Shown: positions 8,424 to 17,826, counted from the first letter of the stretch. The stretch is 64,000 nucleotides of DNA from Cupriavidus basilensis (GCF_008801925.2 NZ_CP062804.1:1-64000), one strand, 5' to 3'. The notes: a model not told the origin generated them from the sequence alone. Program-made: numbers and translations.

Positions 8424-9092
8424 ATGATTCCCTGGCATCTCGTCTCCCGCTTCGGCGAAACCTCGCTGCTGCTGCCCTGCGCGGTGTTGATCGCCGCATG
8501 GTTGTTCCATGCCGGCGCCATTGCCAGCGCACGCCGGTGGGTGCTGAGTTTCGGTGTCACCGCCGCGGTGGTGCTGGCCTCCAAGCTGGCCTTCATGGGC
8601 TGGGGCATTGGCTGCGCGGCGCTTAACTTCACGGGGTTTTCGGGGCATAGCATGATGTCGGCGTCGGTATTGCCGGTGCTGCTCTACCTGATCGTGTCGG
8701 CGCGCCATCCTCGTCTAGCCGTTGGCGCCGGCGGGATTGGCCTGCTGCTGGCGTTGCTGGTGGGCGTCTCGCGGCTGAAGCTGCAGGCGCATTCAGGCTC
8801 GGAAGTCCTGGGCGGGCTTGCGCTCGGATTTGCCGTCAGCCTGAGCTTCATCTTCCGGGGGCGGCGGCCGACGCGCTCCGCGCCGGCCCTGGCAGCCGCG
8901 CTGGTGGTTGTCCTGATGCTGGGCGTGCCGGCGGTTGGTGTCGCCGCGCCCACGCATCACTGGCTCGAAATCCTTGCCGCCAGGCTGGCCGGGCGCGACA
9001 AGCCGTTCCAGCGCGGGCAATGGCGCGAATGGGCCGGGCTGCGCGAGGGATCCGCGGTGCTGGCCTGCCTGCCCCCCGCCTCGCTGCGCTGA
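8424..9092 (+). CDS. PAP2-family membrane lipid phosphatase
   Basis: Integral membrane phosphatase of the PAP2 superfamily, 222 residues. The second signature appears as GFSGHSMMSA and the third as SRLKLQAHSGSEVLGG (family SRxxxxxHxxxD, with Glu in place of Asp). Hydrophobic helices alternate along the protein. Members often dephosphorylate undecaprenyl pyrophosphate or other lipid phosphates. Next to an EPS initiating transferase, recycling of the lipid carrier is a reasonable inference. The start at 8424 gives a normal membrane-protein N terminus; a longer in-frame ORF upstream is GC-rich and unlikely. Confidence 0.8.
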   Translation: MIPWHLVSRFGETSLLLPCAVLIAAWLFHAGAIASARRWVLSFGVTAAVVLASKLAFMGWGIGCAALNFTGFSGHSMMSASVLPVLLYLIVSARHPRLAVGAGGIGLLLALLVGVSRLKLQAHSGSEVLGGLALGFAVSLSFIFRGRRPTRSAPALAAALVVVLMLGVPAVGVAAPTHHWLEILAARLAGRDKPFQRGQWREWAGLREGSAVLACLPPASLR

Positions 9093-9218
9093 GCCGGGAG
9101 GCCCGGTCCGCCAGCACGTGCCCCGAGCGCGTGTGTGCGCAAGCAAACAGACGCTACCGCTGCCGCGGCGCAACCATGATCTGCATAACAAGTCCGGCTC
9201 GCCGGATGGAGGCAAATC

Positions 9219-10628
9219 ATGTCGACGGTCCGCGCATTCGTTGCCGAGAGGCAGGCCGCCCTGCAAATCCTGTATCGCTTCGCCGATGCGGCTATCGTTG
9301 CCGCCTGCGGCGCGGTGGTTGGCGAGCTGCTGTTCCCCCAAGGCCTGCGTAGCGCCGCTCCGGTCCATGGCTTCATCACCGTGTTGTGTTCGGTCAGCAC
9401 CTTGCTGGTGTTCCCTGCCTGTGGCCTGTACAACTCCTGGCGGGGCCGCAGCCGCGCTGCGCTGGCGGTGCGCACGCTCGCGGCCTGGGGCGCGGTGTGC
9501 ATGCTGGGCCTGGTCACCGCGTACCTGATGCACCAGTCGGCCGCGCTGTCCCGGCTTTGGTCGATGGGCTGGGTCCTGAGCGTGGCCGTCATGCTGCTGG
9601 CCTCCCGGGTGGTGCTCTACGGCATGCTGGGCAGCGTGCGCGAGCATGGCATCAACGCCAAGCGCGTGGTGATCCTGGGCTACGGATCGCTCGGCCACGA
9701 GATGTACCAGCGCGTACGGAGCAATCGCGGCGCGGGCTACGATGTGGCCGGCATCTACGACGAAGGCACCGAGCAGCCGGTGCCCGCGGGCGTAACGCGG
9801 CTGGATTCGCTGCAGCAGGTCTGCACGTTCGTGCGCAACAACGGCGTGCGCGAAATCTGGCTGACGCTGCCGATGGCTGCGTGCCGCGATCTCTATGACG
9901 TGGTGTCCCACTTCCGCAACGACCTGATCGACATCCGCTGGGTGCCCGACATCATGTCGGTCGAACTGCTCGGCCATCGCTTCAGCGACTTCCTTGGCCT
10001 GCCGGTCATCGACCTGAACAGCCCGCCGCAGTCGGGCATCACGGGTTTGCTCAAGGGCAGCTTCGACCGCGCTTTCGCGCTGGCGGCGCTGGTCGGGCTG
10101 TCGCCGCTGCTGCTGCTGATCGCCGTGCTGGTCAAGCGCTCGTCTCCCGGCCCTGTCCTGTTTCGCCAGACTCGCCTGGGCATGGATGGCCGGCCGTTCC
10201 ATGTCTACAAGTTCCGCACCATGGTGCAGCACCAGGACGCGGGCAGCGTGACCCAGGCCGTGCGCGGCGATGCCCGCGTCACGCGCATCGGTGCCTTCCT
10301 GCGCCGCACCAGCCTGGACGAGCTGCCGCAGTTCATCAACGTGCTGCGCGGCGAGATGTCGGTGGTGGGTCCGCGCCCGCACGCCATCGAGCACAACGAG
10401 ATCTACAAGGAAGTCATCGATCGCTACATGCTGCGCCACCGGGTCAAGCCCGGCATCACGGGCTGGGCGCAGATCAACGGCTTTCGCGGCCAGACCGACA
10501 CGGTAGAGAAGATGCGCAAGCGCATCGAGTTCGACATCTTCTACATCCGCAACTGGTCCTTCAGCCTGGACCTGCACATTATCTTGCGCACCGCGCTGCA
10601 TGGTTGGACGGGACGCGAGGCGTTCTGA
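9219..10628 (+). CDS. Undecaprenyl-phosphate sugar-1-phosphate transferase (WcaJ/WbaP type)
   Basis: Initiating enzyme of EPS synthesis: it transfers a hexose-1-phosphate from a nucleotide sugar to undecaprenyl phosphate at the inner membrane. The 469 residues give an N-terminal four-helix membrane region (about 15-145), a nucleotide-binding-like middle domain ([14 protein letters not shown] near 150) and a C-terminal catalytic bacterial sugar transferase domain. That domain has a re-entrant helix (about 285-310), [39 protein letters not shown] and GPRPHA. RBS GGAGG precedes the ATG. The length and three-part layout match the glucose/galactose-phosphate transferases; the actual sugar is not deducible. 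Confidence 0.93.
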   Translation: MSTVRAFVAERQAALQILYRFADAAIVAACGAVVGELLFPQGLRSAAPVHGFITVLCSVSTLLVFPACGLYNSWRGRSRAALAVRTLAAWGAVCMLGLVTAYLMHQSAALSRLWSMGWVLSVAVMLLASRVVLYGMLGSVREHGINAKRVVILGYGSLGHEMYQRVRSNRGAGYDVAGIYDEGTEQPVPAGVTRLDSLQQVCTFVRNNGVREIWLTLPMAACRDLYDVVSHFRNDLIDIRWVPDIMSVELLGHRFSDFLGLPVIDLNSPPQSGITGLLKGSFDRAFALAALVGLSPLLLLIAVLVKRSSPGPVLFRQTRLGMDGRPFHVYKFRTMVQHQDAGSVTQAVRGDARVTRIGAFLRRTSLDELPQFINVLRGEMSVVGPRPHAIEHNEIYKEVIDRYMLRHRVKPGITGWAQINGFRGQTDTVEKMRKRIEFDIFYIRNWSFSLDLHIILRTALHGWTGREAF

Positions 10629-10754
10629 GCAATTCGTCCCCCAACACCCGCGCCGCCAACCCACATGCGAAGTTGGTGGGCCAGCGCACCGAAACCGGCC
10701 AGCAGCTGCGGCCCAATGATGAAACCCGACCATCCTCACCGAGGAGAACCAGAG

Positions 10755-11006
10755 ATGAAGGCAACCATTCGACAAATCCTTGCCGATGTGGCGCGGCTCG
10801 ACGTGTCGGTAGATGCGCTCGACGACCAGGCCGATCTTTACGAAGCCGGATTGTCATCGCTTGCGACCGTCCATGTGATGCTGGCAATCGAGAACGCATT
10901 CAATATCGAGATCCCGGACGCCATGCTGACCCGGCAGCTCTTTCGCAGCGTCAACTCGCTGGCAGCGGCGGCCGAGCAGCTAAGACAGCAACAGGAGGCA
11001 GCATGA
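10755..11006 (+). CDS. Acyl carrier protein-like carrier protein
   Basis: Stand-alone carrier protein of 83 residues. The phosphopantetheine site reads YEAGLSSLATVHVML: Ser35 is followed by Leu as in ACPs, and the usual preceding Asp is Ser. This atypical form fits the carrier proteins that accompany amino acid:[carrier protein] ligases. RBS GAGGAG is 9 bases upstream. The stop overlaps the next start (ATGA), so translation is coupled to the flavoprotein. Inferred role: holds an amino acid as a thioester made by the ligase at 12213. Confidence 0.88.
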   Translation: MKATIRQILADVARLDVSVDALDDQADLYEAGLSSLATVHVMLAIENAFNIEIPDAMLTRQLFRSVNSLAAAAEQLRQQQEAA

Positions 11007-12202
11007 GCCCCCCACTAGCCAGCGTGGACCTGGCACGCCCGATGGTTGCGCATACCACCGCCGCCGAGCTGATGGCGGCGGCGCAGCTTGCCGCGCTCGA
11101 AGCGGCCAAGCACGCCGATCAAGTCGACCGTGACGCAGCGTTTCCGCACGACGCGTTTGCCGCGATCCGCCAGCACCGGCTGCTCAGCGCCATGGTGCCC
11201 GCGGCGCACGGCGGTGCGGGCGCGTCGCTGGACACGGTCGCGGCCATCTGCCGCGTGCTGGGGGCAGCCTGCTCCTCGGCCGGCATGGTCTACGCCATGC
11301 ACCAGATCCAGGTGGCCTGCATCGTCGAGCACGGCACGGGCAATCCCTGGCATGAGCAGTTGCTTCAACGCATTGCCTCGGAGCAATTGCTGCTTGCCTC
11401 GGCCACCTCCGAGGAAGCGATCGGCGGCGCCCTGCGCAACAGCGGCTGCGCCGTCAATGTCGAAAACGACCGCTTCCATCTGCTCAAGATGGCACCCACG
11501 ATTTCCTACGGCGCGCATTCCGACGCCATCCTGGCTACCGCGCGCCGCCATGCCGATGCCTCGCCCTCGGACCAGGTCATGGTGTGCCTGCTCAAAGACG
11601 ATTTCACGCTGCAGAGCCTCAGCACGTGGGACACGCTTGGCATGCGCGGGACCTGCAGCAACGGCTTTCGCCTGGAGGCGCGCGGCGCCTGCGAGCAGAT
11701 CCTGCCGGTGGCGTTCGGCGAGATCGCGGACGGCACCATGACGCCGGTTTCGCACATCCTGTGGGCCGCCTTGTGGACCGGCATCGCCGGCGATGCCGTG
11801 CAGCGCGCCAAGGCTTTCTTCCAGGGCCAGGCGCGTGCGCGCCCGGGCTCGCTGCCGCCATCGGCCACGCGGGTGGCCGATGCGGTGGCGATGGTGCAGA
11901 TGATGGAAGGGCGGCTTGAGCTCGCATTGGCGCACCAGCGCCAGCGTCACGCGGGGCTCTCGGTGTCGGCGCTGTTCTCGCTCGCCGCGGAGATGAACGG
12001 CCTGAAGACCAGCGTGAGCACGATGGCGATCGAAGTGGTGCAGCAAGCAATGATGATTTGCGGCATGGCCGGCTACAAGCAAGGCACGCCTTACAGCCTC
12101 GGGCGTCACCTGCGCGATCTCTGGTCCGCGCCGCTGATGATCAACAACGACCGGATCCTGACCAACACCGCTAGCTTGCTGCTGGCCGAGCGTTCCAGCT
12201 AA
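11003..12202 (+). CDS. Acyl-CoA dehydrogenase-like flavoprotein
   Basis: Acyl-CoA dehydrogenase fold protein, 399 residues. It has an N-terminal helical domain (FAAIRQHRLLSAMVPAAHGG near 50-70), a middle beta-domain (about 130-225) and a C-terminal helical domain ending in a QQAMMICGMAGYK block typical of the FAD-contact region. A conventional catalytic Glu could not be placed by eye. It overlaps the carrier-protein gene by 4 nt and precedes the amino acid:[carrier protein] ligase. Flavoproteins of this fold oxidise aminoacyl groups tethered to carrier proteins in some nonribosomal pathways, so oxidation of the carrier-bound amino acid is a plausible inference. Fatty-acid oxidation is less likely here. 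Confidence 0.85.
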   Translation: MSPPLASVDLARPMVAHTTAAELMAAAQLAALEAAKHADQVDRDAAFPHDAFAAIRQHRLLSAMVPAAHGGAGASLDTVAAICRVLGAACSSAGMVYAMHQIQVACIVEHGTGNPWHEQLLQRIASEQLLLASATSEEAIGGALRNSGCAVNVENDRFHLLKMAPTISYGAHSDAILATARRHADASPSDQVMVCLLKDDFTLQSLSTWDTLGMRGTCSNGFRLEARGACEQILPVAFGEIADGTMTPVSHILWAALWTGIAGDAVQRAKAFFQGQARARPGSLPPSATRVADAVAMVQMMEGRLELALAHQRQRHAGLSVSALFSLAAEMNGLKTSVSTMAIEVVQQAMMICGMAGYKQGTPYSLGRHLRDLWSAPLMINNDRILTNTASLLLAERSS

Positions 12203-12212
12203 GGAGCACGAC

Positions 12213-13217
12213 ATGGATGCCAACGTCAGCGTGGAAGATCGCGCCAATTCCGCGCCCGCGGATGCCGCCGGCGCGTCGGCCGCTACGCCTTCGTACAGCG
12301 ATCCGCAGGCAGGCCAGCGGCGCTACCAGCAAGCCTTGATCGAGGCGGGCCTGCTGATCCCGAGCGGGGTCGATGGCGTCTATGGCCGCAGCGCGGTGTT
12401 CGAGGCCATTGCGGACGGCCTGAACGTGGCCGTCACCGCGCTCGGCGCCGACCAGCGTGCGGAAGTGATGCGTTTTCCGCCTGCCATGTCGCGCCAGGAT
12501 TTCGAGGCGAGCGACTACTTGAAGAGCTTTCCGCAGCTAGCCGGCACCGTGCACAGCTTCTGCGGCAGCGATCGCGACCACCATCGCCTGCTTGCGCGTA
12601 TGGAGGCGGGCGAGGAATGGGCCGACGAGCAGCGGCCGACCCGCGTGGTGCTCACGCCGGCCGCGTGCTATCCGATCTATCCGGCGGTGGCGCGGCGCGG
12701 CCCGATGCCGCCGCAGGGGCTGGTGGTGGACGTGCTGTCGTATTGCTTCCGCCACGAGCCTTCGATCGATCCGGCGCGCATGCAAATGTTCCGCCAGCGT
12801 GAGTATGTGCGCCTGGGCGATGCCGGACAGATCATCGCCTTTCGGCAGTTGTGGATGGAGCGCGGCCAGCAACTGGCCACCATGCTCGAGCTTCCGCACG
12901 AGGTGGAGGTGGCCAATGACCCGTTCTTCGGGCGTGGCGGCAAGATCGTGGCGGACAGCCAGCGCGAGCTGAAGCTCAAGTTCGAGTTGCTCATCCCGAT
13001 CAACGAGGGCGCCCCGCCCACGGCTTGCATGAGCTTCAACTACCACATGGACCACTTCGGCCAGGTGTGGGCGCTGCGCACCGCCGACGGCGAGCCGGCA
13101 CACACCGGCTGTGTGGGATTTGGCATCGAGCGCCTGACGCTGGCGCTGCTGCGCCACCACGGCTTCGACCTTTCGCTGTGGCCCAAGGACGTACGCGCCA
13201 CGCTGGGAGGGCTGTAA
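12213..13217 (+). CDS. Amino acid:[carrier protein] ligase (class II aaRS-like)
   Basis: Homologue of atypical seryl-tRNA synthetases that lack the tRNA-binding arm and load an amino acid (Gly or Ala in characterised members) onto a carrier protein's phosphopantetheine arm. The 334 residues hold class II motif 2 (SYCFRHEPS and MFRQREYVRLG) and motif 3 (GFGIERLTLALL). Candidate zinc ligands Cys152 (TPAACYP), Glu197 (RQREYV) and Cys300 (HTGCVG) show spacing that fits the Cys-Glu-Cys site of this family. The carrier protein is two genes upstream. The stop overlaps the next start by one base (TAATG). The first 30 or so residues are low complexity. Confidence 0.92.
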   Translation: MDANVSVEDRANSAPADAAGASAATPSYSDPQAGQRRYQQALIEAGLLIPSGVDGVYGRSAVFEAIADGLNVAVTALGADQRAEVMRFPPAMSRQDFEASDYLKSFPQLAGTVHSFCGSDRDHHRLLARMEAGEEWADEQRPTRVVLTPAACYPIYPAVARRGPMPPQGLVVDVLSYCFRHEPSIDPARMQMFRQREYVRLGDAGQIIAFRQLWMERGQQLATMLELPHEVEVANDPFFGRGGKIVADSQRELKLKFELLIPINEGAPPTACMSFNYHMDHFGQVWALRTADGEPAHTGCVGFGIERLTLALLRHHGFDLSLWPKDVRATLGGL

Positions 13218-14209
13218 TGCTCGTTGACCCGCGAACCCTGGAGCGCGGCATGCACGTGTCGCACGCCTTGCACAATGGCAATCCCGTCTGGCCGCAGACC
13301 AACTGCTATGTGGACTTGTGGATCGAACTGCTGCACGGCTGGGAGCTGGACCCGGTTGCGGCGCTCGGGTTCACCGTGTCGCAGGATTTCGAGGGCGATC
13401 AGTTCACCTTCTTCAAATACCCGCCGGACGATCTCGAACGTCTCTACGGCGTGGTGGTGCAGGAGCTGTCGCTGTATGAGTCGATGGAAGACCGCGTCGC
13501 CGGGCAGACCTGCCGCGGCCACGTGGTACTGCTCGAGGTGGATGGCTTTTACCTGCCGGACAACCGGGCTACGTCGTACCGGCGCGAACATACCAAGACC
13601 ACCATCGGCATCGATGTGATGATGCCCGAGGCGCAGTCCGTGGGTTACTACCATAACGAGGGCTATCACGTGGCCACGGGCGAGGACTACGCCGGGTTGT
13701 TCCGCCGCCTGCCCGCGCTGGCGGACGACGTGAACCTGCTGTTCCCCTACGCCGAGGTGGCGCGCCGCCGGTTTCCCGCGCTGGAAGGAACGATGCTGGT
13801 GCGCGCCTCGCTGGCGCTCTTGCGCAAGCACCTGGCACGCCGTCCGCGTCAGAATCCCATCACGGCTTTCCGCACGGCGTTTCCCGCGCATCAGGAAGCG
13901 CTGATGGCCGGTGGCGAGCAGACCTTCCATCCCTACGCTTTTAGCGTGCTGCGCCAGCTCGGCGCCAACTTCGAGCTGCTCGGGCAGTACCTGCGCTGGC
14001 TGGCGCAGCATGGCCAGCCGATGCCCGAGAGCATAGCGGGCGCGTGCCACAAGCTCGCGTCCGAGGCCATGGTGATGCAGTTCCGCCTGGTGCGCTCCAT
14101 CATCAGCCGCCGCGTGGATCGTTGCCAGGATTGCCTGGACCAGCTCGAGGCCTCCTACGAGGCGGCGGTGCCGGCGCTGGCGGGCTACGTGGGCGAAGCC
14201 GAGTACTGA
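13217..14209 (+). CDS. DUF1839-family protein
   Basis: A 330-residue protein of the DUF1839 family, which is usually encoded beside amino acid:[carrier protein] ligases and has no established activity. Notable motifs: QTNCYVDLWIELLHGW near the N terminus, DFEGDQFTFFKYP (about 60-72) and RREHTKTTIGID (about 122-133). A Cys, a His and several acidic residues in the N-terminal half could form a transferase or thioesterase-like site, but this is speculation. The C-terminal half is helical. No membrane segment or signal peptide is visible, so it should be cytosolic. The ATG overlaps the ligase stop by one base. A natural guess is the acceptor-transfer step for the carrier-bound amino acid. Confidence 0.82.
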   Translation: MLVDPRTLERGMHVSHALHNGNPVWPQTNCYVDLWIELLHGWELDPVAALGFTVSQDFEGDQFTFFKYPPDDLERLYGVVVQELSLYESMEDRVAGQTCRGHVVLLEVDGFYLPDNRATSYRREHTKTTIGIDVMMPEAQSVGYYHNEGYHVATGEDYAGLFRRLPALADDVNLLFPYAEVARRRFPALEGTMLVRASLALLRKHLARRPRQNPITAFRTAFPAHQEALMAGGEQTFHPYAFSVLRQLGANFELLGQYLRWLAQHGQPMPESIAGACHKLASEAMVMQFRLVRSIISRRVDRCQDCLDQLEASYEAAVPALAGYVGEAEY

Positions 14210-14221
14210 GGGCCGCCCGCC

Positions 14222-16846
14222 ATGCATGCGCCGCTTGGCTTGACACCTGTCCCCGGACGACCTGTGCACCGGCAACCGCTCACCGGCGACTGGGCCTTGC
14301 TGGAGACGCCCGCCGGCGCCGTGGCCTCGCCCGCGGCGCTGGCCGGGCGCGGCCCGTGGATGGCGGCCCAGGTGCCCGGGACCGTGGCGCAGGCGCTCCA
14401 GGCTGCGGGGCAATGGCAGGCGGCGGCACCGCGCCCGCTGCACGATCACGACTACTGGTACCGCGTGACGGTGTCCGGCGCGGGCGCGTACCGCCTGCGC
14501 CTGCACGGCCTGGCTACCGTGGCCGAGGTCTGGCTGGATGCGGCGCGCGTGCTCGACGCGCAGAACATGTTTACAGCGTTCGAGGCCGAGCTCCATCTCG
14601 ATGGCGAGCATGTGCTCTGCCTGTGCTTTCGCTCGCTGCACCGCTGGCTGCGCACGCAGCGCGGGCCGGTGCGCTGGAAGCCGCGCATGATCACGCCGCC
14701 CACATTGCGCCTGGTCCGCACCACGCTGCTCGGCCACATGCCCGGCTGGTGCCCAAGCGTGCACACGATCGGGCCCTGGCGCGGCATCGACCTGCTGCCC
14801 CTTGCCACCGACGCGAGCCCGCTGCTGACGGCGCGCCTGGACCTGCAGGCAAGCCTGGCCGCCGATGCGGCGCAGGGTGGCGTCATTCGGCTGCGCCTGC
14901 GTGACGTGGCACCGCTGCCGCCAGCGATGACGATCATGCTGTGCGCCGATGGCCGCGAGGCACCCATGAAGGCAGTGGATGCCGGCACCGGCGGCATCGT
15001 CTACGAGGGCGAGTTGTCCGTGCCCGAGCCGCGCTTGTGGTGGCCGCACACGCATGGCGAGCCCGAGCGCTATGCGGTGCATCTGCGGCTGGGCGAAGAG
15101 CGCATCACGTGCGGGCAGGTCGGCTTTCGCCGCATCGAGCTCGACCGGACTATCCAGGGCAGCACCGACGGCCTGGCGGACCGCGAAGAGGACGCCCAGG
15201 GGTTTGCGCTGCGCGTCAACGGCGAGCGTATCTTTTGCCGCGGGGCCTGCTGGACCAGCCACGACCTTGCCAGCCACGCCGATGCGCCCGACGACATACA
15301 GAAGTGGCTAGTGCTGGCGCACGGCGCGGGCATGAACATGGTGCGCGTGAGCGGCGTCACCTGCTACCAGGGAGAAGCCTTCTTCGACGCGTGCGATGCG
15401 CTTGGCCTGCTGGTCTGGCAGGATTTCATGTTCGCGAACTTCGATTACTCGGCCAGCGCCGAAGCCGCGCGCCCGCTGATGGCGCAGGCCGAGCGCGAGG
15501 TCAGCGAGTGGCTGGCGGCGCATCGCCACCATCCCAGCATCGCGGTACTGTGCGGCGGCAGCGAAGTCGAGCAGCAGGCCGCGATGATGGGCACGCCCGC
15601 GGCCACCTGGCGCCAGCCTTTGTTCGACGAGATCATTCCGGCGTGCATTGCGGCCTGGCATCCCGACGCGGTGTATGTGCGCAACTCGCCGTGCGGCGGT
15701 GCGTGGCCCTTCCAGGCCGACAGCGGTGTGACGCACTACTACGGCGTGGGCGCCTACCAGCGCCCGCTTGACGACGCACGCCGCGCCAACGTGCGGTTTA
15801 CCTCGGAGTGCCTGGCATTTTCCAACGTGCCATGCGCGCGGACCATGGCGGACGCGCTCGCGGTGCCGCCCGTGCATGATCCACGCTGGAAGGCCCGTGT
15901 GCCGCGCGACGCCGGCAGCGGCTGGGACTTCGAAGACGTGCGCGACTTCTATTTGCGCGAATTGTTCAAGGTGGACCCGCCGCGCCTGCGCTACGAGGAC
16001 ACGGCACGCTACCTGGCGTTGTCCCGCGCCGTGGTGGCGGAGCTGATGACCGACGTCTTCAGCGAATGGCGGCGAGCGGGCTCGACCTGCTCGGGTGGCC
16101 TGGTGTGGCAGTTGCAGGACCTGCTGCCCGGCGCGGGCTGGGGCATTGTCGATGCGCTGGCCCGGCCCAAGTCGGCCTGGCATGCCTTGCGCCAGGTGTG
16201 GCAGCCGCTACAGGTGCTGATCACCGACGAAGGCCTCAATGGTATTCACCTGCACCTGATCAACGAGAGCGCCACGCCGCGCAATTTGCGCCTGCAACTG
16301 CAATGCTGGCGCGACGGCGAGACCGTGTTGCTTGATGTTGCGCGCGATCTGTGCCTGGCCCCGCGCTCCACGCGGCGCATCAGCGGCGCCGCGCTGGCAG
16401 GGACCTTTTTCGATTTCACATACGCCTATCGCTTCGGGCCGCGCCTGCATGACGTGGTGCGCGCCGCGCTGGTCGATCCCTGCGACGGCGCCCTGCTGAG
16501 CCAGGCCTGCTACCTGCCCGATCGCAGCGCGGGCGCGCTCGAGCCGCCGGAGCTGACGGTCGGCGTGGCGCGCGAGGACGGCGACTGGTGGCTTACGGTG
16601 TCAACCCGGCGCTTTGCGCGCTGGGTGCACATCGACGATATCGCCTTTCGCGCGGAACACGACTGGTTCCATCTCGCGCCCGGCAGCCAGCGGCGCGTGA
16701 AGCTCTTACCCGATCACGGCCCGAAAGGTGGAGGCCGTGAAGGCACGCAGGGTGTAGGCCTTGCGCAGGCAGATCCCATCCCGATGGGGGAGGTACATGC
16801 TCTCAATGCGCGCCGCGCGATTGCCTACAGCGCGCCAGGCGCCTGA
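14222..16846 (+). CDS. Glycoside hydrolase family 2 (beta-mannosidase-like) protein
   Basis: An 874-residue protein with GH2 architecture: an N-terminal sugar-binding jelly roll (about 18-195), an Ig-like domain (about 200-305), a TIM barrel (about 325-690) and C-terminal beta domains. Barrel landmarks are CRGACWTSHDL, the acid/base candidate Glu448 in CGGSEVE (family GNE form altered) and the nucleophile candidate Glu529 in RFTSE. No signal peptide is visible, so it would be cytosolic, which is odd for a polysaccharide-degrading enzyme. It starts 12 bases after the DUF1839 stop and ends the carrier-protein operon. It may trim or transfer sugars on a lipid-linked or nucleotide-linked intermediate. 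The last 40 residues look atypical. Confidence 0.82.
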   Translation: MHAPLGLTPVPGRPVHRQPLTGDWALLETPAGAVASPAALAGRGPWMAAQVPGTVAQALQAAGQWQAAAPRPLHDHDYWYRVTVSGAGAYRLRLHGLATVAEVWLDAARVLDAQNMFTAFEAELHLDGEHVLCLCFRSLHRWLRTQRGPVRWKPRMITPPTLRLVRTTLLGHMPGWCPSVHTIGPWRGIDLLPLATDASPLLTARLDLQASLAADAAQGGVIRLRLRDVAPLPPAMTIMLCADGREAPMKAVDAGTGGIVYEGELSVPEPRLWWPHTHGEPERYAVHLRLGEERITCGQVGFRRIELDRTIQGSTDGLADREEDAQGFALRVNGERIFCRGACWTSHDLASHADAPDDIQKWLVLAHGAGMNMVRVSGVTCYQGEAFFDACDALGLLVWQDFMFANFDYSASAEAARPLMAQAEREVSEWLAAHRHHPSIAVLCGGSEVEQQAAMMGTPAATWRQPLFDEIIPACIAAWHPDAVYVRNSPCGGAWPFQADSGVTHYYGVGAYQRPLDDARRANVRFTSECLAFSNVPCARTMADALAVPPVHDPRWKARVPRDAGSGWDFEDVRDFYLRELFKVDPPRLRYEDTARYLALSRAVVAELMTDVFSEWRRAGSTCSGGLVWQLQDLLPGAGWGIVDALARPKSAWHALRQVWQPLQVLITDEGLNGIHLHLINESATPRNLRLQLQCWRDGETVLLDVARDLCLAPRSTRRISGAALAGTFFDFTYAYRFGPRLHDVVRAALVDPCDGALLSQACYLPDRSAGALEPPELTVGVAREDGDWWLTVSTRRFARWVHIDDIAFRAEHDWFHLAPGSQRRVKLLPDHGPKGGGREGTQGVGLAQADPIPMGEVHALNARRAIAYSAPGA

Positions 16847-17071
16847 AGAGGCGGAAATGCGCTAGGCGATGGCGCCGCTCTCACACCTACCGAAGGATGA
16901 TCAGGTTTCAGCCGTGCGGCTACTGTTGGCAGGGCCACATATGGCACTTAATACAAGCACAAATGCCGTGCGAACCAGGGTCAAAGAAAAGGTGGTCGGC
17001 GCGGGTCCTCCGGATCACGGTGGGCCGGCTTCGGTCGAGGTGTTCGTACGGCTGGTCACGGGGAGAGGGAA
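16847..17071. other. Intergenic gap before the Crp/Fnr gene
   Basis: 225 bp with no gene. It probably carries the promoter of the regulator at 17072. No terminator with a T-tract is obvious after the GH2 gene. Confidence 0.4.
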
Positions 17072-17794
17072 ATGATCAGTCAGCGTTCGGATCTGCACGT
17101 CAATCATGTGCTTGGCGCCTTGCCGCGCAAGGATTGGGAATCACTGTCGTCGCATCTCGAGCTGGTACGCATGCGCGCCGGACAGCTGCTCACCGATTCC
17201 GGCCAGCGCATCCATCATGTCTATTTCCCCACGACGGCCATCGTCTCGATGCTGTCGCTGCTGGAGGATGGCGCCACCGTCGAGATCGCTGCCATCGGCA
17301 ATGAAGGCCTCGTCGGCATCCCGGTGCTGACCGGTGGCGACACCATGCCCTGCCGCGTCGAGGTACGCACGCCGGGATTTGCCTACCGCCTCTCGGCCGC
17401 CACGCTCAAGCAGGAATTCACGCACTCTGCGGCCATCCAGCGCGTCACCTTGCTCTATGTGCAGGCGGTGCTCACCCAGATCGCGCAGACCGCCGTGTGC
17501 AATCGTCACCACTCGCTCAACAAGCAACTTTGCCGCTGGCTGCTGCTGGCCCTCGATCGCATGGCGTCCAACGAGCTGGTGATCACCCAGCAGGTCATCG
17601 CCAACATGCTGGGCGTACGCCGCGAAGGGGTGACGGAAGCCGCCGGCAAGCTGGAGGACCTGGGCCTGATCCAGCATAGCCGCGGGCACATCACGGTGCT
17701 CGACCGGCATGGGCTGGAGGCGCATTCCTGTGAATGCTACAAGCTCGTCAAGCGCGAGTTCGATCGTTTGCTGCCGGCGCTTGCCAGTGCTTGA
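17072..17794 (+). CDS. Crp/Fnr-family transcription regulator
   Basis: A 240-residue regulator. The N-terminal cyclic-nucleotide-binding-like jelly roll spans about residues 20-130 (VYFPTTAIVSMLSLL, then IGNEGLVGIP). A winged HTH follows at about 150-220, with LVITQQVIANMLGVRREGVT as the recognition region. The Arg and Glu of the CRP cAMP pocket are not apparent, and no N-terminal Cys cluster for an Fe-S centre is seen, so the ligand is unknown. RBS GGGAGAGGGA is strong. It lies 32 bases before the tyrosine-kinase gene and probably regulates EPS export. Similar CRP/FNR genes occur in EPS loci of related bacteria. Confidence 0.88.
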   Translation: MISQRSDLHVNHVLGALPRKDWESLSSHLELVRMRAGQLLTDSGQRIHHVYFPTTAIVSMLSLLEDGATVEIAAIGNEGLVGIPVLTGGDTMPCRVEVRTPGFAYRLSAATLKQEFTHSAAIQRVTLLYVQAVLTQIAQTAVCNRHHSLNKQLCRWLLLALDRMASNELVITQQVIANMLGVRREGVTEAAGKLEDLGLIQHSRGHITVLDRHGLEAHSCECYKLVKREFDRLLPALASA

Positions 17795-17826
17795 GGCGGG
17801 AGCGGGGTTGGGTCAGGGAGATTGCC

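Noticed and set aside
8793..10775. 660-residue open frame on the minus strand
   Set aside because: It is the antisense of the PAP2 and initiating-transferase genes, His/Arg/Gln-rich as expected of a GC-rich shadow frame, with no domain.
13040..15277. 745-residue minus-strand open frame
   Set aside because: It lies antisense to the carrier-ligase, DUF1839 and GH2 genes; those frames carry recognisable motifs and ribosome-binding sites.
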